Origin: Paraburkholderia solitsugae
GTDB taxonomy: Bacteria > Pseudomonadota > Gammaproteobacteria > Burkholderiales > Burkholderiaceae
Direction: 5' to 3'
DNA length: 64,000 nt
Assembly (NCBI RefSeq): GCF_013177695.1
Contig: NZ_WOEY01000161.1
Coordinates: forward strand, 1 to 64,000
Of this stretch, positions 29,752-38,072 are shown one piece after another. The notes under the pieces are model-generated. The model was not told where the DNA came from. It saw only the letters and a program-made list of their open reading frames with translations, and did not search any database. The position numbers and the translations under genes are program-made. Every line of letters starts with the position of its first letter. Within the stretch, counting starts at the first letter, position 1.

Positions 29752-29797
29752 AAAAAAGGGTGAAGGGCTGTCGTAGGCACGACGCCCTCACCCTTTT
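29752..29797 (-). terminator. Terminator of the cytochrome c4-like gene
   Basis: AAAAGGGTGA (29754-29763) pairs with TCACCCTTTT (29788-29797); GGGC/GCCC and GTCGT/ACGAC continue the stem with small bulges. On the minus strand six T follow. It separates the cytochrome gene from resB. Confidence 0.88.
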
Positions 29798-29847
29798 CTT
29801 GTTTTGTACCGGTCTCGCTGGACCGGTTGCACTTGCGTGCGGACTTC

Positions 29848-30501
29848 TTAGTGCAAGCCCGCGATGTAATCGGCTACAGCCTTGATCTCGCTGTCCGACA
29901 GACGCGATGCAATGGCGTGCATCGCCTCATTGTTGCTACGCGCGCCCGGACCTTGCGTGAACGCGGTCAACTGCGCCACCGTGTATTCCGCCCACTGCCC
30001 CGACAGACGCGGATACTGTGACGGAATCCCCTGACCGGTCGGCCCGTGGCAGCTTGCGCAGGCCGGCACGCCCTTGTCCGCAATGCCACCGCGATAAATC
30101 TTCTGACCGAGCGGGACGGTGTCTTTGTTATGCGCATAGCCTGGCTTCGGGGTCTGCGTCGCAAAATAGGCAGCGACGTTGACCATGTCCTGATCCGACA
30201 GCGCCGCAGCCATGCCCGCCATGATCGCATTGTTGCGCGCAGGCTGCTTGGCGCCCGGTTGCGTCTTGAAATCCATGAGCTGCTTGACGAGATACTCAGG
30301 ATGCTGCCCCGCCAGCTTCGGATACGCACCGCCAGCACTGTTGCCGTCTGCACCGTGACATGACGCGCAAACCTGCACTGCGATTGCCTGCCCCCGATTG
30401 ACGTCCGGCTTTGCCGGATCTGCTGCTCGTGCCTGAATTGCCAAACCTGAAAGACCTGCCGCTACATGAAGCACCATCAGAGTCTTGCACAGTCGATTCA
30501 T
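29848..30501 (-). CDS. Diheme cytochrome c4-like protein
   Basis: 217 residues from ATG. A signal peptide ends at about residue 26 (AIQARA-A). Two class I cytochrome domains each have CASCH: C45-H49 in the first half and a second in PACASCHGPTGQG, with distal methionines likely in the segments AIMAGMA and NEAMHAIA. It is a periplasmic electron carrier, probably between the bc1 complex and terminal oxidases. The start at 30501 is preferred to an upstream GTG because the signal peptide then begins correctly. Its gene precedes the resB-ccsB maturation genes and diverges from engB. Confidence 0.9.
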   Translation of the reverse strand: MNRLCKTLMVLHVAAGLSGLAIQARAADPAKPDVNRGQAIAVQVCASCHGADGNSAGGAYPKLAGQHPEYLVKQLMDFKTQPGAKQPARNNAIMAGMAAALSDQDMVNVAAYFATQTPKPGYAHNKDTVPLGQKIYRGGIADKGVPACASCHGPTGQGIPSQYPRLSGQWAEYTVAQLTAFTQGPGARSNNEAMHAIASRLSDSEIKAVADYIAGLH

Positions 30502-30624
30502 TCGCACACCCTGTCTCGTCTTGTGGGATTTTAGAGGTTTTGCAAGATACGACAGCGACTGAGTGACCGCTAAGAGCCGCCAAGGCACGCGGGCTGGCCC
30601 CCTCAGGTTTTCAGTAAACCATCG

Positions 30625-30636
30625 TATTGTACAATA
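30625..30636. promoter_or_regulatory. 12-bp perfect palindrome between divergent cytochrome gene and engB
   Basis: TATTGT|ACAATA is its own reverse complement, so TACAAT, a passable -10 element, reads on both strands. It lies about 80 bases before the engB start and 120 before the cytochrome start. It may be an operator or a shared promoter core; no strong -35 was found. Confidence 0.35.
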
Positions 30637-30717
30637 ACTCGCTAATCGCTAAGACGCCAGTCGGGCTTGACCCGTCCCCACTCCGGGTTCCCCGGCGTCT
30701 CGAATCCTGGCCTGATC

Positions 30718-31374
30718 ATGTCTTCCTTCCTGCTCCACCAATCCCGCTTTTTCACGACCGTCAATCACCTGCGTGATCTGCCGGCCACGGCGCAACCCGA
30801 GATCTGCTTTGCCGGGCGCTCGAATGCGGGCAAGTCTACGGCCATCAATATTCTGTGCAATCAGAAGCGCCTCGCGTTCGCCAGTAAGACGCCGGGCCGC
30901 ACGCAGCACATCAATTATTTCTCGGTGGGCAAGGCGGATGAGCCGACTGCGCACCTGGTCGACCTGCCGGGCTACGGTTATGCGGAAGTGCCGGGCGCAG
31001 CCAAGGCTCACTGGGAAGCGTTGCTGTCCACCTACCTGCAGTCGCGCTCGCAACTGCGCGGCATGATCCTGATGATGGACTCGCGTCGCCCGTTGACGGA
31101 TCTGGACCGGCGGATGATCGAGTGGTTCGCGCCGACCGGCAAGCCAATCCACACGCTGCTGACGAAGTGCGACAAATTGACGCGCCAGGAAAGTGTGAAT
31201 GCGCTGCGCGCGACGCAGAAGGGTCTGGCTGAATATCGCGCCAACGGCTACCAGGGCGAATTGACCGCACAGCTGTTTTCGGCGCTCAAGCGTATCGGCA
31301 TCGACGAGGCGCACGAGCTGATCGAAAGCTGGCTGATCCCCGATGCGAAGGGCGAAGCAGACGCACCGCAGTAA
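30718..31374 (+). CDS. engB: Ribosome biogenesis GTPase EngB/YihA
   Basis: 218 residues starting MSSFLLHQSRFF; an in-frame start 17 codons upstream adds a non-conserved leader and was not used. TRAFAC-class GTPase motifs: G1 GRSNAGKS (33-40), G2 around KTPGRTQHINYF, G3 DLPGYG, G4 TKCD, G5 region LFSALK. It assists a late step of large-subunit assembly and is usually essential. No strong ribosome binding site is visible before 30718. Confidence 0.95.
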   Translation: MSSFLLHQSRFFTTVNHLRDLPATAQPEICFAGRSNAGKSTAINILCNQKRLAFASKTPGRTQHINYFSVGKADEPTAHLVDLPGYGYAEVPGAAKAHWEALLSTYLQSRSQLRGMILMMDSRRPLTDLDRRMIEWFAPTGKPIHTLLTKCDKLTRQESVNALRATQKGLAEYRANGYQGELTAQLFSALKRIGIDEAHELIESWLIPDAKGEADAPQ

Positions 31375-31424
31375 GCGCTACGGCGCCTGTCAGCCGGGGT
31401 ACAAGCCCTATTTCGTCCGCCCAT

Positions 31425-31452
31425 AAAAAAACCCGCCGCTTTAACGGCGGGT
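31425..31452 (-). terminator. Terminator-like hairpin oriented against engB and hemB
   Basis: ACCCGCCG (31431-31438) pairs with CGGCGGGT (31445-31452), preceded by seven A. Read on the minus strand it is stem then poly-T, but both flanking genes are on the plus strand. It may block antisense transcription into engB or act on engB mRNA as a stabilising stem. Confidence 0.6.
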
Positions 31453-31624
31453 CAAACAGCCTAATCGAAAAAACGACAGGCACCCGCTCAGGGAGGAGAA
31501 GCGGGGAGGTCAGCGCAGGGCGCCTTGCTCGATCGGTATGATATACCATTGTCTCGAAAAGTTTCCGGGAGCGGACGCAGGCGTTTCTTGCCCACTCCAC
31601 ACATCCACGATCTTCGATTCGTTT

Positions 31625-32623
31625 ATGAGCTTCTTTCCGCACTTCCGTCCGCGCCGCATGCGCCGTGACGACTTCTCGCGCCGTCTGATGCGGGAAAACA
31701 TCCTCACCACCAACGATCTGATCTACCCCGTGTTCATCGTCGAAGGCACCAACGTGCGGCAAGCCGTACCGTCGATGCCGGGCGTCGAGCGCGTGTCGGT
31801 GGATCTGCTGATGGGCGTGGCCGAGCAATGCGTCGAGTTGGGCGTGCCGGTGCTGTCGCTCTTTCCGGCGATCGAGCCTTCCTTGAAAACGCCTGATGGC
31901 CGCGAAGCGACCAACCCGGCTGGCCTGATCCCGCGCGCGGTTCGCGAACTGAAAAAGAACTTCCCCGACTTGGGCGTGCTCACCGACGTCGCGCTGGATC
32001 CGTATACGAGCCACGGCCAGGACGGCGTACTCGACGAGGCCGGCTATGTGATCAACGACGAGACCGTCGAGATCCTGGTTGAACAGGCGCGCGCACAGGC
32101 TGAAGCGGGCGTTGATATCGTCGCGCCCTCGGACATGATGGACGGCCGCATCGGCGCGATCCGCGAAATGCTCGAGAGCGAGGGCTATATCCACACGCGC
32201 ATCATGGCTTACTCCGCCAAGTTCGCGTCGGCGTTTTACGGCCCGTTCCGCGATGCCGTCGGTTCCGCGACGAATCTCGGCAAGGGCAACAAAATGACCT
32301 ACCAGATGGACCCGGCCAACTCGAATGAAGCGCTGCGCGAAGTGCAAGCGGACATCGACGAAGGCGCGGATATGGTGATGGTCAAGCCTGGCATGCCGTA
32401 TCTGGACATCGTGCGTCGTGTAAAGGACGAGTTCAAATTCCCGACTTATGTGTACCAAGTGAGCGGCGAATACGCCATGCTGAAGGCGGCCGCGCAGAAC
32501 GGCTGGCTGGATCACGACAAGGCGATGATGGAATCGCTGCTGGCGTTCAAGCGGGCTGGCGCGGATGGCGTGCTGACCTACTTCGCGCTGGATGCCGCGC
32601 GGATTTTGCGCTCGCAGAAGTGA
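31625..32623 (+). CDS. hemB: Delta-aminolevulinic acid dehydratase (porphobilinogen synthase)
   Basis: 332 residues starting MSFFPHFRPRRMRRDDFSR. It condenses two 5-aminolevulinate molecules to porphobilinogen in heme synthesis. The two active-site lysines are K199 (AYSAKFASAFYG) and K254 (VMVKPGMPYLD). The metal region reads DVALDPYTSHGQDG, with aspartates in place of the cysteines of zinc enzymes, so this is the magnesium-dependent type without the catalytic Zn site (known metal-switch classification). GGTAT-GAT-ATACC at 31535-31547 is a small dyad about 78 bases upstream of the start. Monocistronic, closed by a terminator. Confidence 0.96.
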   Translation: MSFFPHFRPRRMRRDDFSRRLMRENILTTNDLIYPVFIVEGTNVRQAVPSMPGVERVSVDLLMGVAEQCVELGVPVLSLFPAIEPSLKTPDGREATNPAGLIPRAVRELKKNFPDLGVLTDVALDPYTSHGQDGVLDEAGYVINDETVEILVEQARAQAEAGVDIVAPSDMMDGRIGAIREMLESEGYIHTRIMAYSAKFASAFYGPFRDAVGSATNLGKGNKMTYQMDPANSNEALREVQADIDEGADMVMVKPGMPYLDIVRRVKDEFKFPTYVYQVSGEYAMLKAAAQNGWLDHDKAMMESLLAFKRAGADGVLTYFALDAARILRSQK

Positions 32624-32673
32624 TTTAAGGCGTCGCTTTGGCGGCGACGCCAGTCTTCTCAAAGCCAAAGAAT

Positions 32674-32712
32674 AAACGGAGGCTGACTTTCGTCGCGCCT
32701 CCGTTTTTTTTT
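32674..32712 (+). terminator. Terminator of hemB
   Basis: AAACGGAGGC (32674-32683) pairs with GCCTCCGTTT (32697-32706) and a nine-T run ends at 32712. A smaller hairpin, GGCGTCGC with GCGACGCC (32629-32651), precedes it. Confidence 0.9.
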
Positions 32713-32792
32713 GTGCGTGTTCTGGTGTGCGCCTTGTACGGGCGCGCCGGCACGCGCTTCTTGGCGCGCTCAGGCAGGCGAGTCGCTTTGCG

Positions 32793-34664
32793 TTACGCCC
32801 CAGGCGCGCTCGCGCGATCGAGGGTGCGCAAAAACTTGTCGGCCGACTCGTACCCGACGACGCGCAACACTTCCCTGCCGCCTTGATCGAAGAAGATGAT
32901 CCCAGGCGGCCCAAACAGGCTGAAACGCTTGAGCAGCATTTGATCGTCAGCGTTATTCGCGGTGACGTCGGCGCGCAGCAGGTTCATCTGCTTCAATTTC
33001 GCCTGAACGCGCGGATCGCTAAACGTGAACTTCTCCATTTCTTTGCAGCTCACGCACCAGTCTGCGTAAAAATCGAGCATAGCGGGCTGCGCAGCCGTTT
33101 TGACGGCCTCGTCGAGCCCGGCCGAGGAACGAACCGAAGCGAACGTCAGATCGCTCTGTGACGCCGTATTCGGCTTATTGGAGCCATTTGCCACGCTAGC
33201 CTCCTCACCGCCACGCGCGGCTAGGACAGCTAGCGGACGCAATGGATCGGAGGAACCCGCAGCCAGGCCCACCAGCAGTACCGCCGCCCAGATTGCCAGC
33301 GCCGCGCCGATACCACGGCCGAGCCGCCGCCACACTGACGCGCCCGCGGCTGGTGCCGAGAAAAGACCGAGTCCTGCGGCGGCGATCAGCAGCCACAACG
33401 CGCTCAACAGCATGGTCGCTGTCGCACCGAGCACCGGCCAGACGATCCACAGGGCCGCGGCAAGCAGCACCACGCCGAAAAACACCTTGACGCCGTCCAT
33501 CCACGCGCCGGCGCGCGGCAGCAAAGTACCGGCGCCAAGACCGATGATAAGCAGCGGTACGCCGAGACCGAGTCCCATCGAGAACAGCGCCGCGCCGCCC
33601 AATAACGCGTTGCCTGTGTGCGCGATGAACGCCAGCACGGCAAAGAGCGGAGCGGTCATGCAAGCGCCGACCACTAACGCGGACAGCGCGCCCATGACGG
33701 CCACCGCGGCAAACTTGCCGCCAGAACGCCCCGTCGACGCGCGCGACACGCCATCCTGCCAGCGCTGCGGCAACGCGATGTCGAAGCCAGCGATCAGGGT
33801 CAGCGCGAAAACGGTCAGCAGTACGCCGAATGTACCGAGCACCCACGGGTTCTGCAGCCACGCACCGAGGCTCTGCCCAACCAGCGCCGCCGCAATGCCA
33901 AGCGCCGTGTACACGAGCGCCATACCGATCACGTACGCCAGCGACAACGCAAAGCCGCGGGCACGCGTCACCCGCGCGCCCTCGCCAATGATGATCGCCG
34001 ACAGGATCGGAATCATCGGGTACGAGCATGGCAGCAGACTGAGCACGGCGCCGGCCACGAAATAGAGCCCGATGATCGCGAAGAAGCCGCCACCTTGCAG
34101 TAGCGATTGGGCGTAATCGGCGCTGGTGGCACGCTCATACCACGGGGCGCCGGCTCCTGCGGATTGCTGCGTAGAGGCAGTCGCTGCACTGTCGGCTGGC
34201 TGCAAAGCCTCGCCGCTCACGTGATACACGCGGTCCATCGGCGGATAGCAGATGCCGGCATCGGCGCAGCCTTGCGACGTGACAACCAGGTCGAACGGCC
34301 CCTGGGCCTGTTTCACCGGGATGCGGATCGTCAGCTCATTGCGATACGTTTCGACGTTCTTGTTGAAGGTCTGATCGAACTTGACGTGGCCGGCCGGCAA
34401 TTGTGGCTCGCCGATCGTCGTCGTGCCGTTGCGGGTCGCGAACGCGAAGCGCTCCCGGTACATGTAGTAGCCGTCCGCGATCTTGTAGGTGACGTCGACT
34501 TCGCCGGGCTTCTCAGTCGCGCTGAATTTGAAGGCGAGGGCGGGATCGAGGAAGTCGTCTGCGGCGTGCGCAAGCGTGCCGAGCTGAGCGAAGATCAGGC
34601 AACCGAGCAGGAAAAAGACTGCGCGCAACGCATGGCGTGCACGCCGATTAAGACCGTTAAACAT
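32793..34664 (-). CDS. dsbD: Thiol:disulfide interchange protein DsbD
   Basis: 623 residues starting MFNGLNRRARHALRAVFF at 34664. The signal peptide ends at LAHA (34). The periplasmic alpha domain has C133 and C139 in GCADAGICYPP; the membrane beta domain has about eight helices with cysteines in LSLLPCSYPMIP and VVGACMTAPL; the C-terminal thioredoxin-like gamma domain has C537-V-S-C540 in DWCVSCKEME. It carries electrons from cytosolic thioredoxin to periplasmic DsbC-type proteins and to cytochrome c maturation. Its start overlaps the cutA end by eight bases, so translation is probably coupled. Confidence 0.95.
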   Translation of the reverse strand: MFNGLNRRARHALRAVFFLLGCLIFAQLGTLAHAADDFLDPALAFKFSATEKPGEVDVTYKIADGYYMYRERFAFATRNGTTTIGEPQLPAGHVKFDQTFNKNVETYRNELTIRIPVKQAQGPFDLVVTSQGCADAGICYPPMDRVYHVSGEALQPADSAATASTQQSAGAGAPWYERATSADYAQSLLQGGGFFAIIGLYFVAGAVLSLLPCSYPMIPILSAIIIGEGARVTRARGFALSLAYVIGMALVYTALGIAAALVGQSLGAWLQNPWVLGTFGVLLTVFALTLIAGFDIALPQRWQDGVSRASTGRSGGKFAAVAVMGALSALVVGACMTAPLFAVLAFIAHTGNALLGGAALFSMGLGLGVPLLIIGLGAGTLLPRAGAWMDGVKVFFGVVLLAAALWIVWPVLGATATMLLSALWLLIAAAGLGLFSAPAAGASVWRRLGRGIGAALAIWAAVLLVGLAAGSSDPLRPLAVLAARGGEEASVANGSNKPNTASQSDLTFASVRSSAGLDEAVKTAAQPAMLDFYADWCVSCKEMEKFTFSDPRVQAKLKQMNLLRADVTANNADDQMLLKRFSLFGPPGIIFFDQGGREVLRVVGYESADKFLRTLDRASAPGA

Positions 34665-34989
34665 GGAGAGGACGTTGGGTTTCAGCAGTGATCCACTGGC
34701 CGTACGCGGCCGATGCCGTAGCTTGCCACGAGAGGATTTCCGGCGTGTCGTAGGGATGGTGCGCCTGGATGTACTGCTCGAGTTCGAGCGCGCGTGCCGC
34801 ACTCGTCTTGAACAGCAATTGGATCTCCTGCGCGGTTTCGATCGCGCCCTGCCACTGATAGCTGGACTGCACGGCGCCTAACTGCGTGACGCAAGCGCAC
34901 AGCCGCGCGGCCAGTGCGTCCGCCGCAAGCTTCTGAGCAACGGCGGCATCCGGTACCGTAGTCAGAATCAAAGTTACATTCACGCTCAC
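34657..34989 (-). CDS. cutA: Divalent-cation tolerance protein CutA
   Basis: 110 residues from a GTG at 34989, with GGAG five bases upstream. The trimeric ferredoxin-like CutA1 fold is shown by TLILTTVPDAAVAQKLA, LCACVTQLGAVQSSYQWQGAIETAQEIQLLFKTS and IQAHHPYDTPEILSWQA. CutA is linked to copper tolerance in E. coli, but its molecular role is not settled. The cutA-dsbD order is the classical one. Alternative GTG 34983 is less well spaced. A 9-bp hairpin lies upstream in the leader. Confidence 0.93.
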   Translation of the reverse strand: MSVNVTLILTTVPDAAVAQKLAADALAARLCACVTQLGAVQSSYQWQGAIETAQEIQLLFKTSAARALELEQYIQAHHPYDTPEILSWQATASAAYGQWITAETQRPLHV

Positions 34990-35040
34990 AAAGGCTCCGG
35001 ACAGGCACGATTCAAGTGCCGATATCGTATCACCTAGCCT

Positions 35041-35063
35041 TGCGGCACCGCTGTGGTGCCGCA
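35041..35063 (-). promoter_or_regulatory. Hairpin in the cutA-dsbD leader
   Basis: TGCGGCACC (35041-35049) pairs perfectly with GGTGCCGCA (35055-35063) around a five-base loop, about 52 bases before the cutA GTG. There is no T-run. It may be a leader element or the edge of the preceding unit. Confidence 0.4.
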
Positions 35064-35136
35064 GAAGCACACGGCGAGCATGCGGCATTTGGCCGCCATG
35101 ATTGGATTACGGTGATGAATTCAGCCGCCAGAAACA

Positions 35137-35165
35137 AAAAAGCCAAGCTTGGCGCCTGGCTTTTT
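35137..35165 (-). terminator. Terminator after rplQ, end of the ribosomal cluster
   Basis: AAAAAGCCA (35137-35145) pairs with TGGCTTTTT (35157-35165); on the minus strand the stem runs into six T. It lies 18 bases past the rplQ stop. Confidence 0.9.
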
Positions 35166-35182
35166 CTTCGATGCTAAAAAGC

Positions 35183-35575
35183 TTACTCAGCTTCTTGCAC
35201 TTCAACTTCTTCGACTTCCGGACGGTCCAGCAATTCGACCAGTGCCATCGGTGCGTTGTCGCCGACGCGGAAGCCGAACTTCAGGACGCGCAGGTAGCCG
35301 CCCGGACGGGTAGCGTAACGCGGGCCGAGGACTTCGAACAGCTTCGTGACCGAGTCACGATCGCGCAGGCGGTTGAACGCCAGACGACGATTTGCCAGCG
35401 ACGGCTTCTTGCCGAGCGTGATCAGCGGCTCGACGACTTTACGGAGTTCTTTCGCCTTCGGCAGCGTCGTCTTGATGACTTCGTGCTCGATCAACGAGTT
35501 GGACATGTTACGGAGCATTGCCAGACGGTGGCTGCTCGTGCGGTTCAGTTTCCGCAGACCATGACGGTGACGCAT
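35183..35575 (-). CDS. rplQ: 50S ribosomal protein L17
   Basis: 130 residues starting MRHRHGLRKLNRTSSHRLAMLRNM, the conserved L17 N-terminus that lines the exit-tunnel side of the large subunit. The C-terminal 15 residues (LDRPEVEEVEVQEAE) are acidic. It is the last gene of the alpha operon. Unlike the usual tight spacing it is 182 bases from rpoA, with a strong hairpin between, so its dose may be set separately. Confidence 0.98.
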   Translation of the reverse strand: MRHRHGLRKLNRTSSHRLAMLRNMSNSLIEHEVIKTTLPKAKELRKVVEPLITLGKKPSLANRRLAFNRLRDRDSVTKLFEVLGPRYATRPGGYLRVLKFGFRVGDNAPMALVELLDRPEVEEVEVQEAE

Positions 35576-35674
35576 GTTAATTCCTTTGTTTCAAAGTTTT
35601 GGTCCAGCTCTTCTATCGCGCTCGGTCTACCCTCGGTTTCCCAACGGTGACGAGTGCACGGGCCGGTAGTGAAA

Positions 35675-35713
35675 AAAGACAAGACGCGGATTTTAAAGGA
35701 AAATCCGCGTCTT
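35675..35713 (-). terminator. Strong hairpin with T-run between rpoA and rplQ
   Basis: AAGACGCGGATTTT (35681-35694) pairs 14/14 with AAAATCCGCGTCTT (35700-35713) around a five-base loop; on the minus strand GTCTTTTTTC follows. Its form is that of an intrinsic terminator inside the alpha operon. A weak promoter may overlap it (TGGCAA, 17 bases, TAAAAT on the minus strand). Confidence 0.8.
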
Positions 35714-35757
35714 TGCCAGTGCAGCGACGGGTTCTGCCCCCGGCATTACTTCTCGAC

Positions 35758-36735
35758 TTACTTGTCCAAACCTGCCGGCGGCCAGTTTTCGAGTTTCATG
35801 CCGAGCGTCAAACCACGCGACGCCAGTACTTCCTTGATTTCGTTCAACGACTTGCGACCCAGATTCGGGGTCTTGAGCAACTCGTTTTCCGTGCGCTGGA
35901 TCAGGTCGCCGATGTAGTAAATGTTCTCGGCCTTCAGGCAGTTCGCGGAACGAACCGTCAGTTCGAGATCATCAACCGGACGCAGCAGGATCGGATCGAT
36001 CTGCGGCGCACGCGACGGCGCTTCAGCCGTTGCTTCGGTGCCTTCCAGTGCAGCGAACACCGACAGTTGATCAACCAGAATACGCGCCGATTGACGGATC
36101 GCTTCTTCCGGCGAAATCACACCGTTGGTCTCGATGTTCATGACGAGCTTATCGAGGTCGGTACGCTGTTCGACGCGCGCGCTTTCAACGGCGTAGCTCA
36201 CGCGGCGAACCGGCGAGAACGACGCGTCCAGCACGATACGGCCGATGATCTTGGCCGACTCTTCGCCGTAACGACGCACATTGCCCGGCACATAACCACG
36301 GCCCTTTTCGACCTTGATCTGCACGTCGAGCTTGCCACCCTTCGACAGGTGCGCAATGACGTGATCCGGGTTGATCACTTCGCAATCGTGCGCGAGTTCG
36401 ATGTCGCCAGCGGTGACAACGCCTTCGCCTTCCTTGCGCAGCGTAACCGTCACTTCGTCACGGTTATGCAGCTTGAACACCACGCCCTTCAGGTTCAACA
36501 ACAGGTTGACTACGTCCTCTTGCACACCGTCGAGCGTCGAATACTCGTGAACCACGCCTGCGATCGTCACTTCGGTCGGCGCGTAGCCGATCATCGACGA
36601 CAGCAGCACGCGCCGAAGCGCGTTACCCAAGGTGTGGCCGTAACCGCGTTCAAACGGTTCCATGACCACTTTCGCATGGCTCTCACCAAGCGATTCAACA
36701 GCGATGATCTTGGGCTTCAACAAACTGGTTTGCAT
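35758..36735 (-). CDS. rpoA: DNA-directed RNA polymerase alpha subunit
   Basis: 325 residues. The N-terminal domain (about 1-230) dimerises and nucleates polymerase assembly; a linker rich in Ala, Glu and Pro (235-250) joins the C-terminal domain, which binds UP elements and activators through [43 protein letters not shown]. The initial [14 protein letters not shown] and [20 protein letters not shown] are standard. It lies in the alpha operon between rpsD and rplQ. Confidence 0.98.
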
Positions 36736-36755
36736 AGGTTTTCCTTTTCAATACC

Positions 36756-36812
36756 CTCGGCTCGTTACACCGATAAGGCTGACCGGTAACAACCTGAAAA
36801 TAAACAGCCGAG
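36756..36812 (-). promoter_or_regulatory. Hairpin in the rpsD-rpoA spacer
   Basis: CTCGGCT (36756-36762) pairs with AGCCGAG (36806-36812), and inside it GTTAC (36764-36768) pairs with GTAAC (36786-36790). The 124-base spacer before rpoA contains no gene. The structure may regulate rpoA translation or mRNA processing; that is inference. Confidence 0.4.
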
Positions 36813-36859
36813 ACGCCCCCTTGCGCAACGCAATCGGGGTGCCCCGGCCGTTAATCCGA

Positions 36860-37483
36860 TTACCGCGAATACAATTCGACGATCAGGCTTTCGTTGATAT
36901 CGCCAGCGATGTCGCTGCGTTCCGGCTTGCTCTTGAACGTGCCTTCGAACTTCTTCGAATCGACAGCAACCCAGCTCGGCAGACCGCCTTGCTCAGCCAG
37001 CGACAGCGCTTCGAGAATACGCGCCTGCTTCTTCTTTTGTTCGCGCACTGCGACGACGTCGCCTGCCTTCACTTGCATCGACGGGATGTTCGACACGACA
37101 CCGTTCACCGCGATCGCCTTGTGGCTCACCAGCTGACGCGCTTCAGCGCGCGTCGAGCCGAAGCCCATGCGATACACGACGTTATCGAGACGCGATTCGA
37201 GCAGTTGCAGCAGGTTTTCACCCGTGTTGCCCTTCAGGCGGTCAGCTTCAGCGAAGTAACGGCGGAATTGACGCTCCAGGATACCGTAGATGCGCTTCAC
37301 TTTTTGCTTTTCGCGCAGCTGCGTACCGTAGTCGGACGTACGTGCACCCGACGTGCGGCCGTGTTGGCCAGGCTTGCTGTCAAGCTTGCACTTGTCAGCG
37401 AGCGAACGACGGGCGCTCTTCAGGAAGAGGTCAGTGCCTTCACGGCGGGACAGCTTGGCCTTAGGGCCGATATAACGTGCCAC
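36860..37483 (-). CDS. rpsD: 30S ribosomal protein S4
   Basis: 207 residues from a GTG at 37483, giving (M)ARYIGPKAKLSRREGTDLF, with GAAGGAA as ribosome binding site. S4 nucleates the body of the small subunit and in E. coli represses its own operon. LKSARRSLADKCKLDSKPGQHG and the RNA-binding S4 domain (about 95-160, ESRLDNVVYRMGFGSTRAEARQLVSHKAI) are present; the N-terminal zinc cysteines of some S4 proteins are absent. Confidence 0.98.
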   Translation of the reverse strand: MARYIGPKAKLSRREGTDLFLKSARRSLADKCKLDSKPGQHGRTSGARTSDYGTQLREKQKVKRIYGILERQFRRYFAEADRLKGNTGENLLQLLESRLDNVVYRMGFGSTRAEARQLVSHKAIAVNGVVSNIPSMQVKAGDVVAVREQKKKQARILEALSLAEQGGLPSWVAVDSKKFEGTFKSKPERSDIAGDINESLIVELYSR

Positions 37484-37530
37484 GTTGATTCCTTCAATGA
37501 TTAATCGCACGAATGCATGCACTCGCGCTA

Positions 37531-37621
37531 GTTCGAACCCTTTGGGTCGAACGGTGGGCTTAGTCAATTCAATAGCGCAAGCAGCCTGTCGTCGCCGGCT
37601 TGAACACCGGCGGCAACAGGC
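37531..37621 (-). promoter_or_regulatory. Two hairpins in the rpsK-rpsD spacer
   Basis: GCCTGT (37584-37589) and CGCCGG (37593-37598) pair with CCGGCG (37607-37612) and ACAGGC (37616-37621). A second element is the GTTCGAAC-CC/GG-GTCGAAC region at 37531-37552. The spacer is 156 bases, long for this cluster, directly upstream of the S4 gene. Confidence 0.45.
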
Positions 37622-37639
37622 GCTAGCGAAAACAGCGTC

Positions 37640-38044
37640 TTAGATACGACGACGCTTCGGCGGACGGCAGCCGTTGTGCGGGACCGGAGTCACGTCGGAG
37701 ATCGCGGTGATCTTGATACCAAGACCATGCAACGCGCGCACCGCCGATTCGCGGCCAGGACCGGGGCCCTTGATACGCACTTCGAGGTTCTTCACGCCGT
37801 ATTCCATCGCCACGCGGCCAGCCGATTCGGCTGCCACCTGGGCTGCAAACGGGGTCGATTTACGCGAACCCTTGAAGCCCTGACCACCCGACGTTGCCCA
37901 AGCAAGTGCATTGCCTTGACGATCGGTGATCGTGATGATGGTGTTGTTGAACGACGCGTGAACGTGAACCACGCCCTCGGCGACGTTCTTCTTGACCTTC
38001 TTGCGAACGCGTTGCGCCGCGGAGTTGTTCGAAGCCTTAGCCAT
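37640..38044 (-). CDS. rpsK: 30S ribosomal protein S11
   Basis: 134 residues. S11 lies on the platform of the small subunit near the mRNA exit. GVVHVHASFNNTIITITDRQGNALAWATSGGQGFKGSRKSTPFAAQ and the C-terminal DVTPVPHNGCRPPKRRRI are diagnostic; the N-terminal MAKASNNSAAQRVRKKVKKN is the usual basic tail. It is 28 bases from rpsM. Confidence 0.98.
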   Translation of the reverse strand: MAKASNNSAAQRVRKKVKKNVAEGVVHVHASFNNTIITITDRQGNALAWATSGGQGFKGSRKSTPFAAQVAAESAGRVAMEYGVKNLEVRIKGPGPGRESAVRALHGLGIKITAISDVTPVPHNGCRPPKRRRI

Positions 38045-38072
38045 TACGTTTTCCTGTAACTGTCAGTTCCGC

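Noticed and set aside
30502..30588. GTG start 29 codons upstream for the cytochrome c4-like protein
   Set aside because: It would put a non-hydrophobic leader before the signal peptide.
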